A stretch of DNA of 64,000 nucleotides from Lysobacteraceae bacterium NML93-0793 (GTDB lineage Bacteria > Pseudomonadota > Gammaproteobacteria > Xanthomonadales > Xanthomonadaceae): contig NTJG01000007.1 in assembly GCA_002324875.1 (NCBI GenBank), positions 1 to 64,000 of the forward strand, given 5' to 3'. Below the pieces are notes generated by a model, which had not been told where the DNA came from, did no database searches, and saw only the letters and a list, made by a program, of their open reading frames with translations. The translations under genes and the position numbers were made by a program. This document shows positions 26,313 to 35,031 of this stretch, piece after piece. How positions within the stretch are numbered: position 1 is the first letter of the stretch; every line of letters starts with the position of its first letter.

Positions 26313-27665
26313 TCAGCGTGCGAAGGCGAGGCGCTCACCCGCTGGATCGCCGACCAGCCGGCTGCCATCCCAGGCCAGCTGTCCGTTGACCCAGGTCGAC
26401 GCGATACGCGAGCGGAACGTCGTGCCTTCGAACGGCGACCAGCCGCACTTCGACAGCACCTGCTCGCGGGTGACGGTGAACGGCGTGTCCTCCACCAGCA
26501 CCAGGTCGGCGAAATAGCCCTCGCGCAGGAACCCGCGCTCGGCGACATCGAACAGCTGCGCCGGCGCGTGGGCGAACTTCTGCACCACACGGGTGATGTC
26601 GAAATGACCCTCGTGCACGCATTCCAGCGCAGCGGTCAGCGCGAACTGCACCAGCGGCAGGCCGCTCGGCGCACGCGTGTAGGGATTGTTCTTTTCCTCG
26701 AGCGTATGCGGCGCATGGTCGGTGGCGAGCACGTCGATGACGTCGTCGGCCAGCGCCCTGAGCAGCGCCGCGCGATCGCGCTCGTCCTTGATCGCCGGGT
26801 TGCACTTGATCAGGTGGCCGAGGCGTTCGTAATCGGGGCGGGCGAAGCGCAGGAAGTGGATGCAGGTTTCGGCGGTGATGCGCTTGCGCAGGCGGCCCTG
26901 CGTATCGACCAGCGGACCGGCCTCGAACAGCGCCAGTTCCTCGGCCGTCGAGATGTGCAGCACGTGCAGCCGGGTGTCGTGCCTGCGCGCCAGCGACAGC
27001 GCGAGCTGCGTCGACTTCATGCAGGCCTCGCGCGAGCGGATGTCAGGATGGCATTCGGCGGGAATGTCGTCGCCGTACTTCGCCACGTACTCGCGCTGGA
27101 TGGCATCGATCGTCGGCGTGTCCTCGCAATGCGTGATGATCGGCACCGGGGTCTCGCGGAAGATGCCGTCGAGCGTCTCGGGGTTGTCGACCAGCATGTT
27201 GCCGGTCGAGGCGCCCATGAAGACCTTCACGCCCGGCGTGGTCAGCGGATCGATCGCACGCACGTGGTCGAGGTTGTCGTTGCTCGCGCCCATGTAGAAG
27301 CCGTAGTTGGCACGCGCCCGGCCTCGCGCTCTGTCGTACTTGTCCTGCAGCACCTCGGCGCTCAGCGTGGGCGGGCTGGTGTTGGGCATGTCCATGAAGC
27401 TGGTCAGCCCGCCGGCGACTGCGGCGCCGGATTCGGTGGCCATGTCGGCCTTGTACTCCATGCCCGGTTCGCGGAAGTGCACCTGGTCGTCGATCATGCC
27501 GGGCATCAGCCAGCGGCCGGCGGCATCGACGATCGTGTCGCGCGCGTTGGCCGCGAGCGCGCCTCCTATCCCGGCGATGCGACCGTCGGCGCCAATGCGC
27601 AGGTCGCCTTCGATCACCCGGCCTTCGTTGACGAGGCGGGCATTGCGGATCAGGGTCTCGGTCAT
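26313..27665 (-). CDS. pyrC: Dihydroorotase
   Basis: 450-residue cyclic amidohydrolase for the third step of pyrimidine synthesis. Metal ligands are visible: [14 protein letters not shown] (HxH equivalent), the carboxylated Lys in [33 protein letters not shown] and [12 protein letters not shown]. It is of the longer (class I-like) type. The ATG overlaps the yidD stop by four bases (ATGA), so yidD-pyrC are coupled, and the M23 gene follows. Confidence 0.93.
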   Translation of the reverse strand: MTETLIRNARLVNEGRVIEGDLRIGADGRIAGIGGALAANARDTIVDAAGRWLMPGMIDDQVHFREPGMEYKADMATESGAAVAGGLTSFMDMPNTSPPTLSAEVLQDKYDRARGRARANYGFYMGASNDNLDHVRAIDPLTTPGVKVFMGASTGNMLVDNPETLDGIFRETPVPIITHCEDTPTIDAIQREYVAKYGDDIPAECHPDIRSREACMKSTQLALSLARRHDTRLHVLHISTAEELALFEAGPLVDTQGRLRKRITAETCIHFLRFARPDYERLGHLIKCNPAIKDERDRAALLRALADDVIDVLATDHAPHTLEEKNNPYTRAPSGLPLVQFALTAALECVHEGHFDITRVVQKFAHAPAQLFDVAERGFLREGYFADLVLVEDTPFTVTREQVLSKCGWSPFEGTTFRSRIASTWVNGQLAWDGSRLVGDPAGERLAFAR

Positions 27666-27898
27666 GGCTTGGGGTCCAGTTTCGGCATCGGCACGGGATC
27701 GTGCCCGCCGGGGTTCAAGGGATGGCAGCGCGCGATACGCCGCAGCGCGAGCCAGCCGCCCCGCAGCACACCGAACCGCGCAATGGCGACCATCGCGTAC
27801 GACGAACAGCTGGGATGGAAGCGGCAGCGCGGGCCGAGCAGGGGGCTGATGACGCGCTTGTAGCCACGCAGCAGGGCAATGAGGAAACGCTCGATCAC
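27662..27898 (-). CDS. yidD: Membrane protein insertion efficiency factor YidD
   Basis: 78 residues. The family signature is complete: [53 protein letters not shown]. YidD assists YidC-dependent membrane insertion. The GTG at 27898 is the only start consistent with the family N-terminus ([15 protein letters not shown]). It is usually near rnpA/yidC; here it leads pyrC instead. Confidence 0.9.
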   Translation of the reverse strand: MIERFLIALLRGYKRVISPLLGPRCRFHPSCSSYAMVAIARFGVLRGGWLALRRIARCHPLNPGGHDPVPMPKLDPKP

Positions 27899-28009
27899 GG
27901 CACGTCGGCAAAGGCGATGAATACAGGGGCGATCGTGGTTGCCGCTGCAGGGTTTGCAGGGTATAACACCCCGCTTCCCCGTCCAAGGGAATGACAAGGA
28001 ACGCAGCAC

Positions 28010-28990
28010 GTGGCCGTCAAGAAAACCGCGAAAAAGGCCGTGAAGAAGGCCGTCAAGCCCGCCGCCAAAGCGCCTGCCAAGGCTGCGGTCAAGAAGTCGT
28101 CCGTTGCCAAGAAGGCGTCGCCCGCGAAGAAGGCGGCACCGCCTGCGGCGGCGAAGAAACCTGCTGCGAAGAAAACCGTCGCCAAGACGCCTGCCAAGAA
28201 GGTCGCCCCGGCGAAGAAGGCTGTGCCGGTCAAGGCGCCGGTCAAGAAGAATCCGACGACGGTTGCGGCCAAGGCCGCACCGTCGAAGCCCGTGACGAAG
28301 CCGAAGGCCGCCGCCGCACCGGCGACGGCCGGCAAGCCCGTCGCGAAGAAGGCCGCACCGGCGAAGTCGATCAGCGACAAGCCCGTGGCCGCACCCGAAA
28401 CGTCGCCCGCCAAGGCGGCGCCCGCAAAACCGGCCGCGCCCAAGAGCGCGGCTTCCACTCCCACAACACGTCCACGTCCGGCCGGCAAGGTGGCCGTCGC
28501 GGGCGTTGCGCGCCAGGCAGAACCGGCGCCCAAGACGAAGGTGAAGGTCGTGCAGTACAAGACCGATGCAGAAACAGGTCGTCCCATCCTCCCGGCGGGC
28601 TACAAGCCCGGCGCCGACGAGGAATACATGAGTCCGCTCCAGCTCGAATATTTCCGTCAGCGCCTGCTCAACTGGCGTGCGGATCTGGTCGAGGAATCCA
28701 AGCAGACGATCGAGAACCTCAAGGATGAAGTGCGCGATGTCGGCGACGAGGCCGAGCGTGCGACCCGAGAGACCGAGAACTCGCTCGAACTGCGCACCCG
28801 CGACCGCTACCGCAAGCTGATCGGCAAGATCGACAGCACGCTCAAGCGCGTGGATTCGGGCGAGTACGGCTACAGCGTCGACTCGGGCGAAGAGATCGGC
28901 CTGGAGCGTCTCGAGGCGCGTCTGACCGCCGAGCGCACGATCGACGAGCAGGAACGCTGGGAACATCTGCAGAAGCAGATGGGGGATTGA
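28010..28990 (+). CDS. DksA-like protein with histone-H1-like tail and no zinc-finger cysteines
   Basis: 326 residues from a GTG with AAGGA upstream. Residues 1-170 are Lys/Ala/Pro repeats ([18 protein letters not shown] type), like histone-H1-like or AlgP tails. Residues about 205-326 are a DksA fold: [20 protein letters not shown], coiled-coil tip DVGDEA keeping the DxxDxA pattern, [18 protein letters not shown], then the former zinc finger [20 protein letters not shown]. All four zinc cysteines are replaced (Ser, Ser, Thr, Glu). It may bind the RNA polymerase secondary channel as DksA does, but ppGpp response is uncertain. It is divergent from yidD. Confidence 0.85.
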   Translation: MAVKKTAKKAVKKAVKPAAKAPAKAAVKKSSVAKKASPAKKAAPPAAAKKPAAKKTVAKTPAKKVAPAKKAVPVKAPVKKNPTTVAAKAAPSKPVTKPKAAAAPATAGKPVAKKAAPAKSISDKPVAAPETSPAKAAPAKPAAPKSAASTPTTRPRPAGKVAVAGVARQAEPAPKTKVKVVQYKTDAETGRPILPAGYKPGADEEYMSPLQLEYFRQRLLNWRADLVEESKQTIENLKDEVRDVGDEAERATRETENSLELRTRDRYRKLIGKIDSTLKRVDSGEYGYSVDSGEEIGLERLEARLTAERTIDEQERWEHLQKQMGD

Positions 28991-29049
28991 TCGAGAGGCC
29001 GGAATTCGTGATTCGAAGAAGCCGGCCCCGACCATCGATCCACATGAAG

Positions 29050-29073
29050 AACCCGCCAGTTGGCGGGTTTTTC
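29050..29073. terminator. Terminator between dksA-like and MFS genes
   Basis: ACCCGCCA-GT-TGGCGGGT hairpin followed by TTTTTCG on the plus strand. It terminates the DksA-like gene; the minus-strand side lacks a long T run. A copy of the GAATTCGTGATTCG repeat motif lies just upstream (about 29002-29016). Confidence 0.85.
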
Positions 29074-29102
29074 GTTTGAGTACGGCGGTCCTCGATCATT
29101 AT

Positions 29103-30377
29103 CTACGGCTGTCGCGACAGCTCGCGCAGATCCAGCCGGCGCAGTGCCGGCGCTCTTTTCGCGGTCACGCCGACCACGCCCAGAGTCATGAAGCCACCCA
29201 GCACCACCGCCGGCACCAGGCCGAGCAGGCGTGCCATCGAGCCCATGTAGAACGCGCCGATCTCGTTCGACGAGCCGACGAACAGGCCATTGATCGAGGA
29301 CACGCGGCCACGCATGGCGTCCGGCGTGGCCAGTTGCATGATCGTCGAGCGCATCACCACCGAGACGCCGTCGCACATGCCCGACAGCAGCAGGAAGAAC
29401 GCCGACAGCCAGAACGCCGTCGACAGGCCGAAGCCGATCATGCACAGCCCGAAGCCGGCCACGGCGATCAACAACACCCGGCCGGCATTGCGCTGGATCG
29501 GATTGCGCGCCAGCCAGATGCCCATCGCGACGGCGCCGAGCGCCGGCGCGCCGCGCAGGATGCCCAGGCCTTCGGGGCCGTAGTCGAGAATGTCGTGGAT
29601 GAAGGCCGGGGCCAGCGAAATCGCACCGCCGAACAGCACCGCGAACATGTCCAGCGCCAGCGCCGCGAGCAGGATCTGATGACCGAAGACGAAGCGCGCG
29701 CCCTCGGCGATGCTGGCGAAGACCGGCTCGCGCTGCAGTCGCGGCGCCGGCTCGGTGACGTCCATGCGCGCGAGAAAGACGATCACCGTCAGTGCGAGCA
29801 CCGCGGCGAGTACGAACACGCCGGGGATACCGATCGGCGCGATCAGCAACCCGCCGATCGCAGGCCCCAGCACCAGCGCGCTCTGGAACACGATGCTGCC
29901 GAGACTCGCGCCGCGCACGTACTGCTCGCGCGGCAGCACGCGCGCGAACAACGCGTTGTAGACCGGCCCGAGAAACGCGCGGACCATGCCGGTCAGCACG
30001 ATCGGCAGATACAGCAGCCACACGCCCCCGGCGATCACCTCGAGCACGATCAGCGCCAGAAGCAGCGGGGTCAGCGCGAGCCCGGTCGCCGCGACCATGC
30101 CCAGCTTGCGCCGCGGCAGATGGTCGACCAGATAGCCAGCGAACGGCGCGACGCAGAAGTAGGGCAGCACCTCGGCCAGGCCCACGAGCCCGAGCATCCA
30201 CGGGTCGCCGGTGACGGCGTAGATATGCCAGCCCACCGTGACCGCGACGATCTGGTAGGACAGGATCGTGCAGATCCGGTAGCCGAGCAGCGCGCGAAAA
30301 TTCCGGTTGCGCAGTGGCGCGGTGCGGCGGGTCGCGGGGTCGGCGCGAACGTCGGGATCGGGCGCGGGCGGACTCAC
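29103..30377 (-). CDS. MFS transporter (EntS-like, MFS_3 type)
   Basis: 424 residues with about 12 membrane helices. Typical features: LRNRNFRALLGYRICTILSY start, the loop motif DHLPRRKLGM after helix 2, VLTGMVRAFLGPVYNALFAR, and TPDAMRGRVSSINGLFVGSS near helix 11. The family includes the enterobactin exporter EntS and drug exporters. The GTG start overlaps the sufE stop (GTGA), so it is co-translated with sufE; no siderophore genes are nearby, so the substrate is unknown. Confidence 0.88.
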   Translation of the reverse strand: MSPPAPDPDVRADPATRRTAPLRNRNFRALLGYRICTILSYQIVAVTVGWHIYAVTGDPWMLGLVGLAEVLPYFCVAPFAGYLVDHLPRRKLGMVAATGLALTPLLLALIVLEVIAGGVWLLYLPIVLTGMVRAFLGPVYNALFARVLPREQYVRGASLGSIVFQSALVLGPAIGGLLIAPIGIPGVFVLAAVLALTVIVFLARMDVTEPAPRLQREPVFASIAEGARFVFGHQILLAALALDMFAVLFGGAISLAPAFIHDILDYGPEGLGILRGAPALGAVAMGIWLARNPIQRNAGRVLLIAVAGFGLCMIGFGLSTAFWLSAFFLLLSGMCDGVSVVMRSTIMQLATPDAMRGRVSSINGLFVGSSNEIGAFYMGSMARLLGLVPAVVLGGFMTLGVVGVTAKRAPALRRLDLRELSRQP

Positions 30378-30814
30378 GCCGCGGCGCGCTGCGCCTGGTC
30401 CTTGATGAAGGCGAGCAGAGCGGCGAGGCCATTGCTGCGGGTCGGCGACAGGTGCTTGGCCAGGCCGATATCGCCGATGTAGCTGGCATCGGTGTCGAGA
30501 ATCTCGCGTGCGCTGCGGCCCGAGTACACCCGGAGCGCAAGGTAGATCAGGCCGGACACGATCGCAGAATCGCTGGCCGCGGCGAACTCGAGCCGGTCGG
30601 CGTCGCCCGACGGCACGATCCAGACCATCGACTGGCAGCCGTGCAGGCGGTTGGCCTCGGTCTTCAGGTCGTCCGGAAAGGCGGGCAACTTGCGGCCGAG
30701 GTCGATCAGGTACTGGTAGCGCTCCGACCAGTCGCTGAAGAAGGCGAACTCGTCGGCGATGGCGCGCTGCGCGAGCGCGGGCGAGGCTTCAATGGGGAAC
30801 GGGGAGTCGGTCAC
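30374..30814 (-). CDS. sufE: SufE family cysteine desulfurase activator
   Basis: 146 residues from a GTG at 30814 (MTDSPFPIEASPALAQR). The sulfur-accepting Cys is in RLHGCQSMVWIV; EEF/ISDWSERYQYLIDLGRKLP-like features are present as EFAFFSDWSERYQYLIDLG. SufE accepts persulfide sulfur from SufS for Fe-S assembly. No suf operon is visible here; the gene is paired with an MFS exporter and divergent from the photolyase gene. Confidence 0.92.
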   Translation of the reverse strand: MTDSPFPIEASPALAQRAIADEFAFFSDWSERYQYLIDLGRKLPAFPDDLKTEANRLHGCQSMVWIVPSGDADRLEFAAASDSAIVSGLIYLALRVYSGRSAREILDTDASYIGDIGLAKHLSPTRSNGLAALLAFIKDQAQRAAA

Positions 30815-31016
30815 GGATCTACGCAGGCAGCGGGCGGCCCGGAGGGTGTGGGCCAGAACGCGACATTTTGAACCAATCCCGTGCGAAGGACTCGCCACGC
30901 CGTCGAAGGCGCGCCTGCCCGCGCGTCGGCGCCGTCGGGGCCGCCCGGTTCGCTGTCGCTGCACGCAGGCTTGTTGCATGCTTTCGGCCCCCACCGAGTT
31001 CGCCCTGGGAGGCGAC

Positions 31017-32432
31017 ATGGCCAACGGTATCGTCTGGTTCCGCAACGATCTGCGCCTCGACGATCATCCGGCGCTGTGCGCCGCGCTCGACGCCGGCCTG
31101 GCCCCCGTTTGCGTCTACATCCACGCACCGGACGAAGAGGGCGACTGGGCCCCGGGCGCGGCCTCGAACGCATGGCGACACCGGTCGCTGGCGGCGCTGG
31201 ACAGCGAGCTGCGTCGGCGCGGCTCACGCCTGCGGCTGTTTCACGGCCCCACGCTGCCGACGCTGCGCACGCTGGTGCAGACCTGCGAGGCCGAGGCGGT
31301 GTTCTGGAACCGTCGCTACGAGCCGGCGGTCGAGGCCCGCGATGCAGGGATCAAACGTGCATTGCGCGAGGACGGCATCCGCGCCGACAGCCACAACGGC
31401 GCGTTGCTGTTCGAGCCCTGGGAGGTGCGGACCGGACAGGACGGTCCCTACAAGGTGTTCACGCCGTTCTGGCGCAAGGCGCTCACGCAGTGGCAGCCCG
31501 CCGCGCCGTGGACCGCTCCGCGATCGATCGTGGACGTGGCCGCTGGGCCGGCCGGTGTGCCACTCGAGGATCTGCGCCTGACGGCCACGCCCGCCTGGGA
31601 TGCGGGTTTCTGGCCCATGTGGACACCGGGCGAGCGCGGGGCCCACGAAGCGCTGGAGGTGTTCGAAGACGGCGCGCTGCGCGGCTACAGCGCCGGTCGC
31701 GACCGTCCGGACCAGGCGGGCACCTCGCGTCTGTCGCCGCATCTGCACTTCGGCGAGATCGCCCCGTGGCGCGTGGTCGCCGCGCTGGCGTCCGCGCGCA
31801 ACGCCGCGAATGCGCCGGACATCGACGCCTTTGTCCGCGAGCTCGGCTGGCGCGAGTTCGCCTATCACCTGCTGCACCACTTTCCGAAGACGCCCTCCGA
31901 GGACTTCAATCCGAAATTCGCCCGCTTCGCATGGGCGCGGCGCGATGCAGGGCGCATCGAGGCCTGGCGCCGTGGATTGACCGGCGTGCCGATCGTCGAC
32001 GCCGGCATGCGTGAGCTGTGGCATCTGGGCTGGATGCACAACCGGGTGCGGATGATCGTGGGCAGCTGGCTGTGCAAGCACATGCGCCTGCACTGGACTG
32101 AGGGCGCGCGCTGGTTCTGGGACACGCTGGTCGATGCGGATCTGGCGAACAATTCGCTCGGATGGCAATGGATCGGAGGTACTGGCGCCGATGCGTCACC
32201 GTACTTCCGCATCTTCAACCCGGTCACCCAGGCCGAGAAGTTCGACCCGCGCGGCGACTACATCGCGAGCTGGGTGCCGGAACTCGCCGATCTTCCGGTG
32301 CCTCTGCGTTTCGCGCCGTGGCGCGATCCCGATCGTCTGGCGGCGGTGGCGCCGCACTATCCGCGTACGCCGATCGTCGGACTCGAGGAAGGCCGTGACG
32401 CCGCACTGGCCGCCTATCGCGAGACGCGTTGA
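31017..32432 (+). CDS. phrB: Deoxyribodipyrimidine photolyase (CPD class I)
   Basis: 471 residues. N-terminal antenna domain begins VWFRNDLRLDDHPAL. The FAD-binding C-terminal domain shows TSRLSPHLHFGEIAPWRV, LGWREFAYHLLHHFP, VDAGMRELWHLGWMHNRVRM, WQWIGGTGADASPYFRIFNP and QAEKFDPRGDYI. It repairs cyclobutane pyrimidine dimers with blue light. GGGAGG lies 5 bases before the ATG at 31017, which decides the start over upstream in-frame codons. The 259 bp after it hold no gene I can support. Confidence 0.94.
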   Translation: MANGIVWFRNDLRLDDHPALCAALDAGLAPVCVYIHAPDEEGDWAPGAASNAWRHRSLAALDSELRRRGSRLRLFHGPTLPTLRTLVQTCEAEAVFWNRRYEPAVEARDAGIKRALREDGIRADSHNGALLFEPWEVRTGQDGPYKVFTPFWRKALTQWQPAAPWTAPRSIVDVAAGPAGVPLEDLRLTATPAWDAGFWPMWTPGERGAHEALEVFEDGALRGYSAGRDRPDQAGTSRLSPHLHFGEIAPWRVVAALASARNAANAPDIDAFVRELGWREFAYHLLHHFPKTPSEDFNPKFARFAWARRDAGRIEAWRRGLTGVPIVDAGMRELWHLGWMHNRVRMIVGSWLCKHMRLHWTEGARWFWDTLVDADLANNSLGWQWIGGTGADASPYFRIFNPVTQAEKFDPRGDYIASWVPELADLPVPLRFAPWRDPDRLAAVAPHYPRTPIVGLEEGRDAALAAYRETR

Positions 32433-32691
32433 GCCGACGCCGCGGCAGGCGCATGAAGGCTCGCCCGCCGGAATTCGCCCGTGGCCGAACAGATGCGGCG
32501 GCCCGATGTGTTCGACTGCGCCGGACCATTGATACGGCATCGAGCCCGGCGTGTTCCACTTCCAGCTGAACAGGCACCGCATCGACGCGGTGCCCGTCAC
32601 TTCGCATGCATTCTGAACGGGGTAAGGTCGGCGCCGTTTCGTCCACCGCGGGCTGCCGGTCCGCATCCCGCGACCCATCAGGAGACATCCC

Positions 32692-33369
32692 ATGCGCACA
32701 TCGACCACCGCAGGCCTCACCACCGCGCTTGCCGGCGCCCTGCTGCTCAGCAGCTGCGCGACCTATACCGGACAGACCAATGCGCCCGACGACCCGAACC
32801 GCACCCGTAACAACGCCCTGATCGGCGCGGGCATCGGTGCAGTCGCCGGCCTTCTCAGTGGCGGCGATGCGACCGAGCGCCGTCAGCGCGCGCTGGTCGG
32901 TGCCGGCGTCGGCGGCCTTGCAGGCGGTGCTGTGGGCGCCTACCAGGATCGCCAGGAAGCCGAGCTGCGTCGTCAGACCCAGGGCACCGGCATCGAGGTC
33001 AATCGCGACGGCGATGTCATCAAGCTCAACCTGCCCGACGGCGTGACCTTCGACTTCGGCAAGGCCGATCTCAAGCCGCAGTTCTACCCGGCGCTCAACA
33101 ATGTTGCGCGCACGCTGGCCGAATACGACCAGACCATCGTGGAGATCTCGGGCCACACCGACAGCGCCGGCTCGGACGCGGTCAACCAGCGTCTGTCGCA
33201 GCAGCGTGCTGATTCGGTCGGCAACTATCTGATCGGCCAGGGTCTGCTGCGTCAGCGTTTCGAGATCGTCGGCTTCGGCAAGACCCGCCCGGTCGCCGAC
33301 AACAGCACCGAGCAGGGCCGTGCGTTGAACCGGCGCGTCGAGATCCGCGTGATTCCGCTGCAGTCGTAA
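32692..33369 (+). CDS. OmpA family lipoprotein with glycine-zipper domain
   Basis: 225 residues. Lipobox LLSSC (Cys about 22) after a signal peptide, then two glycine-zipper segments (ALIGAGIGAVAGLLSGG; ALVGAGVGGLAGGAVGAY) that can insert in the outer membrane, then the OmpA peptidoglycan-binding domain from about 110 (TFDFGKADLKPQFYPALNN, EISGHTDSAGSDAVNQRLS, RRVEIRVIPLQS). It resembles YiaD. GGAGA precedes the ATG. A decayed copy of its 3' end lies about 150 bp downstream. Confidence 0.92.
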   Translation: MRTSTTAGLTTALAGALLLSSCATYTGQTNAPDDPNRTRNNALIGAGIGAVAGLLSGGDATERRQRALVGAGVGGLAGGAVGAYQDRQEAELRRQTQGTGIEVNRDGDVIKLNLPDGVTFDFGKADLKPQFYPALNNVARTLAEYDQTIVEISGHTDSAGSDAVNQRLSQQRADSVGNYLIGQGLLRQRFEIVGFGKTRPVADNSTEQGRALNRRVEIRVIPLQS

Positions 33370-33393
33370 TTCGCTCAGCCAGGTTCCATCCCG

Positions 33394-33423
33394 AAAGCCC
33401 CGGCACTGCCGGGGCTTTTTTTG
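33394..33423 (+). terminator. Terminator of the OmpA lipoprotein gene
   Basis: AGCCCCGG-CACTG-CCGGGGCT stem-loop followed by T7. It is strong and immediately downstream of the coding end. Confidence 0.92.
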
Positions 33424-33425
33424 TG

Positions 33426-33492
33426 CTGTAGGCGCGTGCTTGCGCGCGAAGCGGTGTCCCGCGGATAGCGCCATCGCGCGAGCGCGCTCCTG
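33426..33492. repeat. REPIN-like REP pair, copy 1
   Basis: CTGTAGGCGCGTGCTTGCGC (plus GCGAAGCG) and its inverted partner CATCGCGCGAGCGCGCTCCTGG face each other. The motif is the TGTAGGAGCGCGCTTGCGCG type of REP typical of pseudomonads and xanthomonads. Confidence 0.8.
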
Positions 33493-33520
33493 GCATGCGC
33501 GCGAGCCGAAGGGCCCGTCA

Positions 33521-33570
33521 CGTGAAATCGACGTGATTCCGCTGAAGCCGCAATCCGCAAAGGGGCTATC
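33521..33570 (+). pseudogene. Remnant of a second OmpA-family gene 3' end
   Basis: One frame reads EIDVIPLKPQ, matching the end of the intact upstream protein (VEIRVIPLQS), and it is followed by a near-identical terminator. Only about ten codons are left; everything upstream is REP sequence. The spacing suggests a REP-flanked duplication followed by deletion. The 331 bp between the OmpA gene and fadA hold no intact gene. Confidence 0.55.
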
Positions 33571-33573
33571 AAC

Positions 33574-33603
33574 GAAAGCCCCGGCATCGCCGGGGCTTTT
33601 TTC
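33574..33603 (+). terminator. Second, duplicated terminator
   Basis: AAGCCCCGGC-ATC-GCCGGGGCTT with T6, nearly the same as the terminator at 33394-33423. It belongs to the decayed OmpA copy and may add termination against fadA. Confidence 0.85.
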
Positions 33604-33687
33604 CTGTAGGAGCGCGCTTGCGCGCGAAGCGCCTTCGGGAGACAGCGCGTCCAGGAGAGCCCATCGCGCGCGAGCGCGCTCCTGCAG
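33604..33687. repeat. REPIN-like REP pair, copy 2
   Basis: CCTGTAGGAGCGCGCTTGCG at the left and its inverse CGCGAGCGCGCTCCTGCAG at the right, enclosing about 30 bp. It lies 14 bp before the fadA stop. Confidence 0.85.
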
Positions 33688-33700
33688 CTGAGCGCGGACC

Positions 33701-34906
33701 TCAGAGCGCTTCGATCACGCCCGCCGCGCCCATGCCGGTGCCGATGCACATGGTCACCAGGCCGTAGCGCTTCTTGCGACGGCGCATGCCGTGGACGATG
33801 GTCGCGGTACGGATCGCACCGGTCGCGCCCAGCGGGTGGCCCAGGGCGATGGCGCCGCCCAGCGGATTGACCTTGTCCGGATCGAGCCTGCTGTCGCGGA
33901 TCACCGCCAGCGCCTGCGCCGCGAACGCTTCGTTGAGTTCGATCCAGTCGATGTCGTCGATCGTCAGGCCAGCCTGCGCCAGCGCTTTCGGGATTGCCGC
34001 GATCGGGCCGATGCCCATCACTTCCGGGCGCACGCCGGCGACCGCGAAGCTGACGAAACGCGCCAGCGGCTGCAGGTTCTGCTCCTTCACCGCGCGCTCG
34101 GACGCCAGCAGAATGCCGGCCGCGCCGTCGCTCATCTGCGAGCTGTTGCCGGCCGTCACTGAACCGCCGAACTGGCCGTTGCGGAATACCGGCCTGAGCT
34201 TGGCCAGGCCCTCGATCGAGGAATCCGGACGCGGCCCTTCGTCGGTATCGACCAGCAGCTTCTTCAGCTGCACGGTGTTGCCGGCGAGATCGGGCTGATG
34301 CGAGACGATTTCGTAGGGGCTGATCTCGTCCTTGAACTCGCCGGCCTGGATCGCCGCGATCGCCTTCTGGTGCGAGGCGAGGGCGAACGCGTCCTGGTCC
34401 TCACGCGAGACCTTCCATTCCTCGGCCACCTTCTCGGCGGTGATGCCCATGCCGTAGGCGATCGCGACATGGTCGTCCTTGAACACGCTCGGGGAGAGCG
34501 CGACCTTGTTGCCCATCATCGGCACCATCGACATCGATTCGGTGCCGCCGGCGAGCATCAGATCGGCGTTGCCGAGACGGATCTCGTTCGCGGCCAGCGC
34601 GACGGCCTGCAGGCCGGACGAGCAGAAGCGGTTGATGGTCTGCGCGGCGACGGTGTCCGGCAGGCCGGCCAGCAGCACGCCGATGCGCGCCACGTTCATG
34701 CCTTGCTCGCCCTCGGGCATCGCGCAGCCGATCACGGCATCGTCGATGCGATTGACGTCGACGCCCGGCGCCTGCGCGACGACGGCCTTGAGCACGTGCG
34801 CGAGCATGTCGTCGGGACGGGTGTTGCGGAACACGCCCTTCGGCGCCTTGCCCACGGGGGTGCGGGTGGCGGCGACGATGTAGGCGTCCTGGATCTGCTT
34901 GGTCAT
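33701..34906 (-). CDS. fadA: Acetyl-CoA acyltransferase (3-ketoacyl-CoA thiolase)
   Basis: 401 residues, thiolase II fold. The nucleophilic Cys is in NRFCSSGLQAVALAA; the C-terminal acid-base motifs are GHPLGATGAIR and CIGTGMGAAGVIEAL; NEAFAAQALAV is also present. With fadB upstream on the same strand it forms the beta-oxidation complex. It is separated from fadB by 125 bp that include an inverted repeat. A PHA-type biosynthetic thiolase is less likely given this operon. Confidence 0.92.
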   Translation of the reverse strand: MTKQIQDAYIVAATRTPVGKAPKGVFRNTRPDDMLAHVLKAVVAQAPGVDVNRIDDAVIGCAMPEGEQGMNVARIGVLLAGLPDTVAAQTINRFCSSGLQAVALAANEIRLGNADLMLAGGTESMSMVPMMGNKVALSPSVFKDDHVAIAYGMGITAEKVAEEWKVSREDQDAFALASHQKAIAAIQAGEFKDEISPYEIVSHQPDLAGNTVQLKKLLVDTDEGPRPDSSIEGLAKLRPVFRNGQFGGSVTAGNSSQMSDGAAGILLASERAVKEQNLQPLARFVSFAVAGVRPEVMGIGPIAAIPKALAQAGLTIDDIDWIELNEAFAAQALAVIRDSRLDPDKVNPLGGAIALGHPLGATGAIRTATIVHGMRRRKKRYGLVTMCIGTGMGAAGVIEAL

Positions 34907-34942
34907 TGGAAACTCCGGAATCTTGACGCGTATGCGCTTCGT

Positions 34943-35024
34943 AATTCGTGGATTGGTGATTGGTGATTCGAAAGAGCGGGAGTGCCGCTTCTTCGAATCA
35001 CGAATGACGAATCACCAATCACGG
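34943..35024. repeat. Imperfect inverted repeat of AATCACGAATC type between fadB and fadA
   Basis: AATTCGTGGATTGGTGATTGG and GTGATTCGAAAGAGCGG face CCGCTTCTTCGAATCACGAA and CGAATCACCAATCACG. The arms of about 35 nt could form a hairpin in the fadBA mRNA. Related motifs occur at about 29002, 53828-53892 and inside guaA. Confidence 0.8.
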
Positions 35025-35031
35025 CTCTCAA

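Noticed and set aside
28010-28520. Possible CRISPR or tandem repeat array
   Set aside because: The AAGAAGG/GCC periodicity is codon-level Lys/Ala/Pro repetition in the DksA-like tail, without fixed repeat and spacer lengths.
33426-33687. CRISPR-like repeats
   Set aside because: These are paired inverted REP sequences, not direct repeats with unique spacers.
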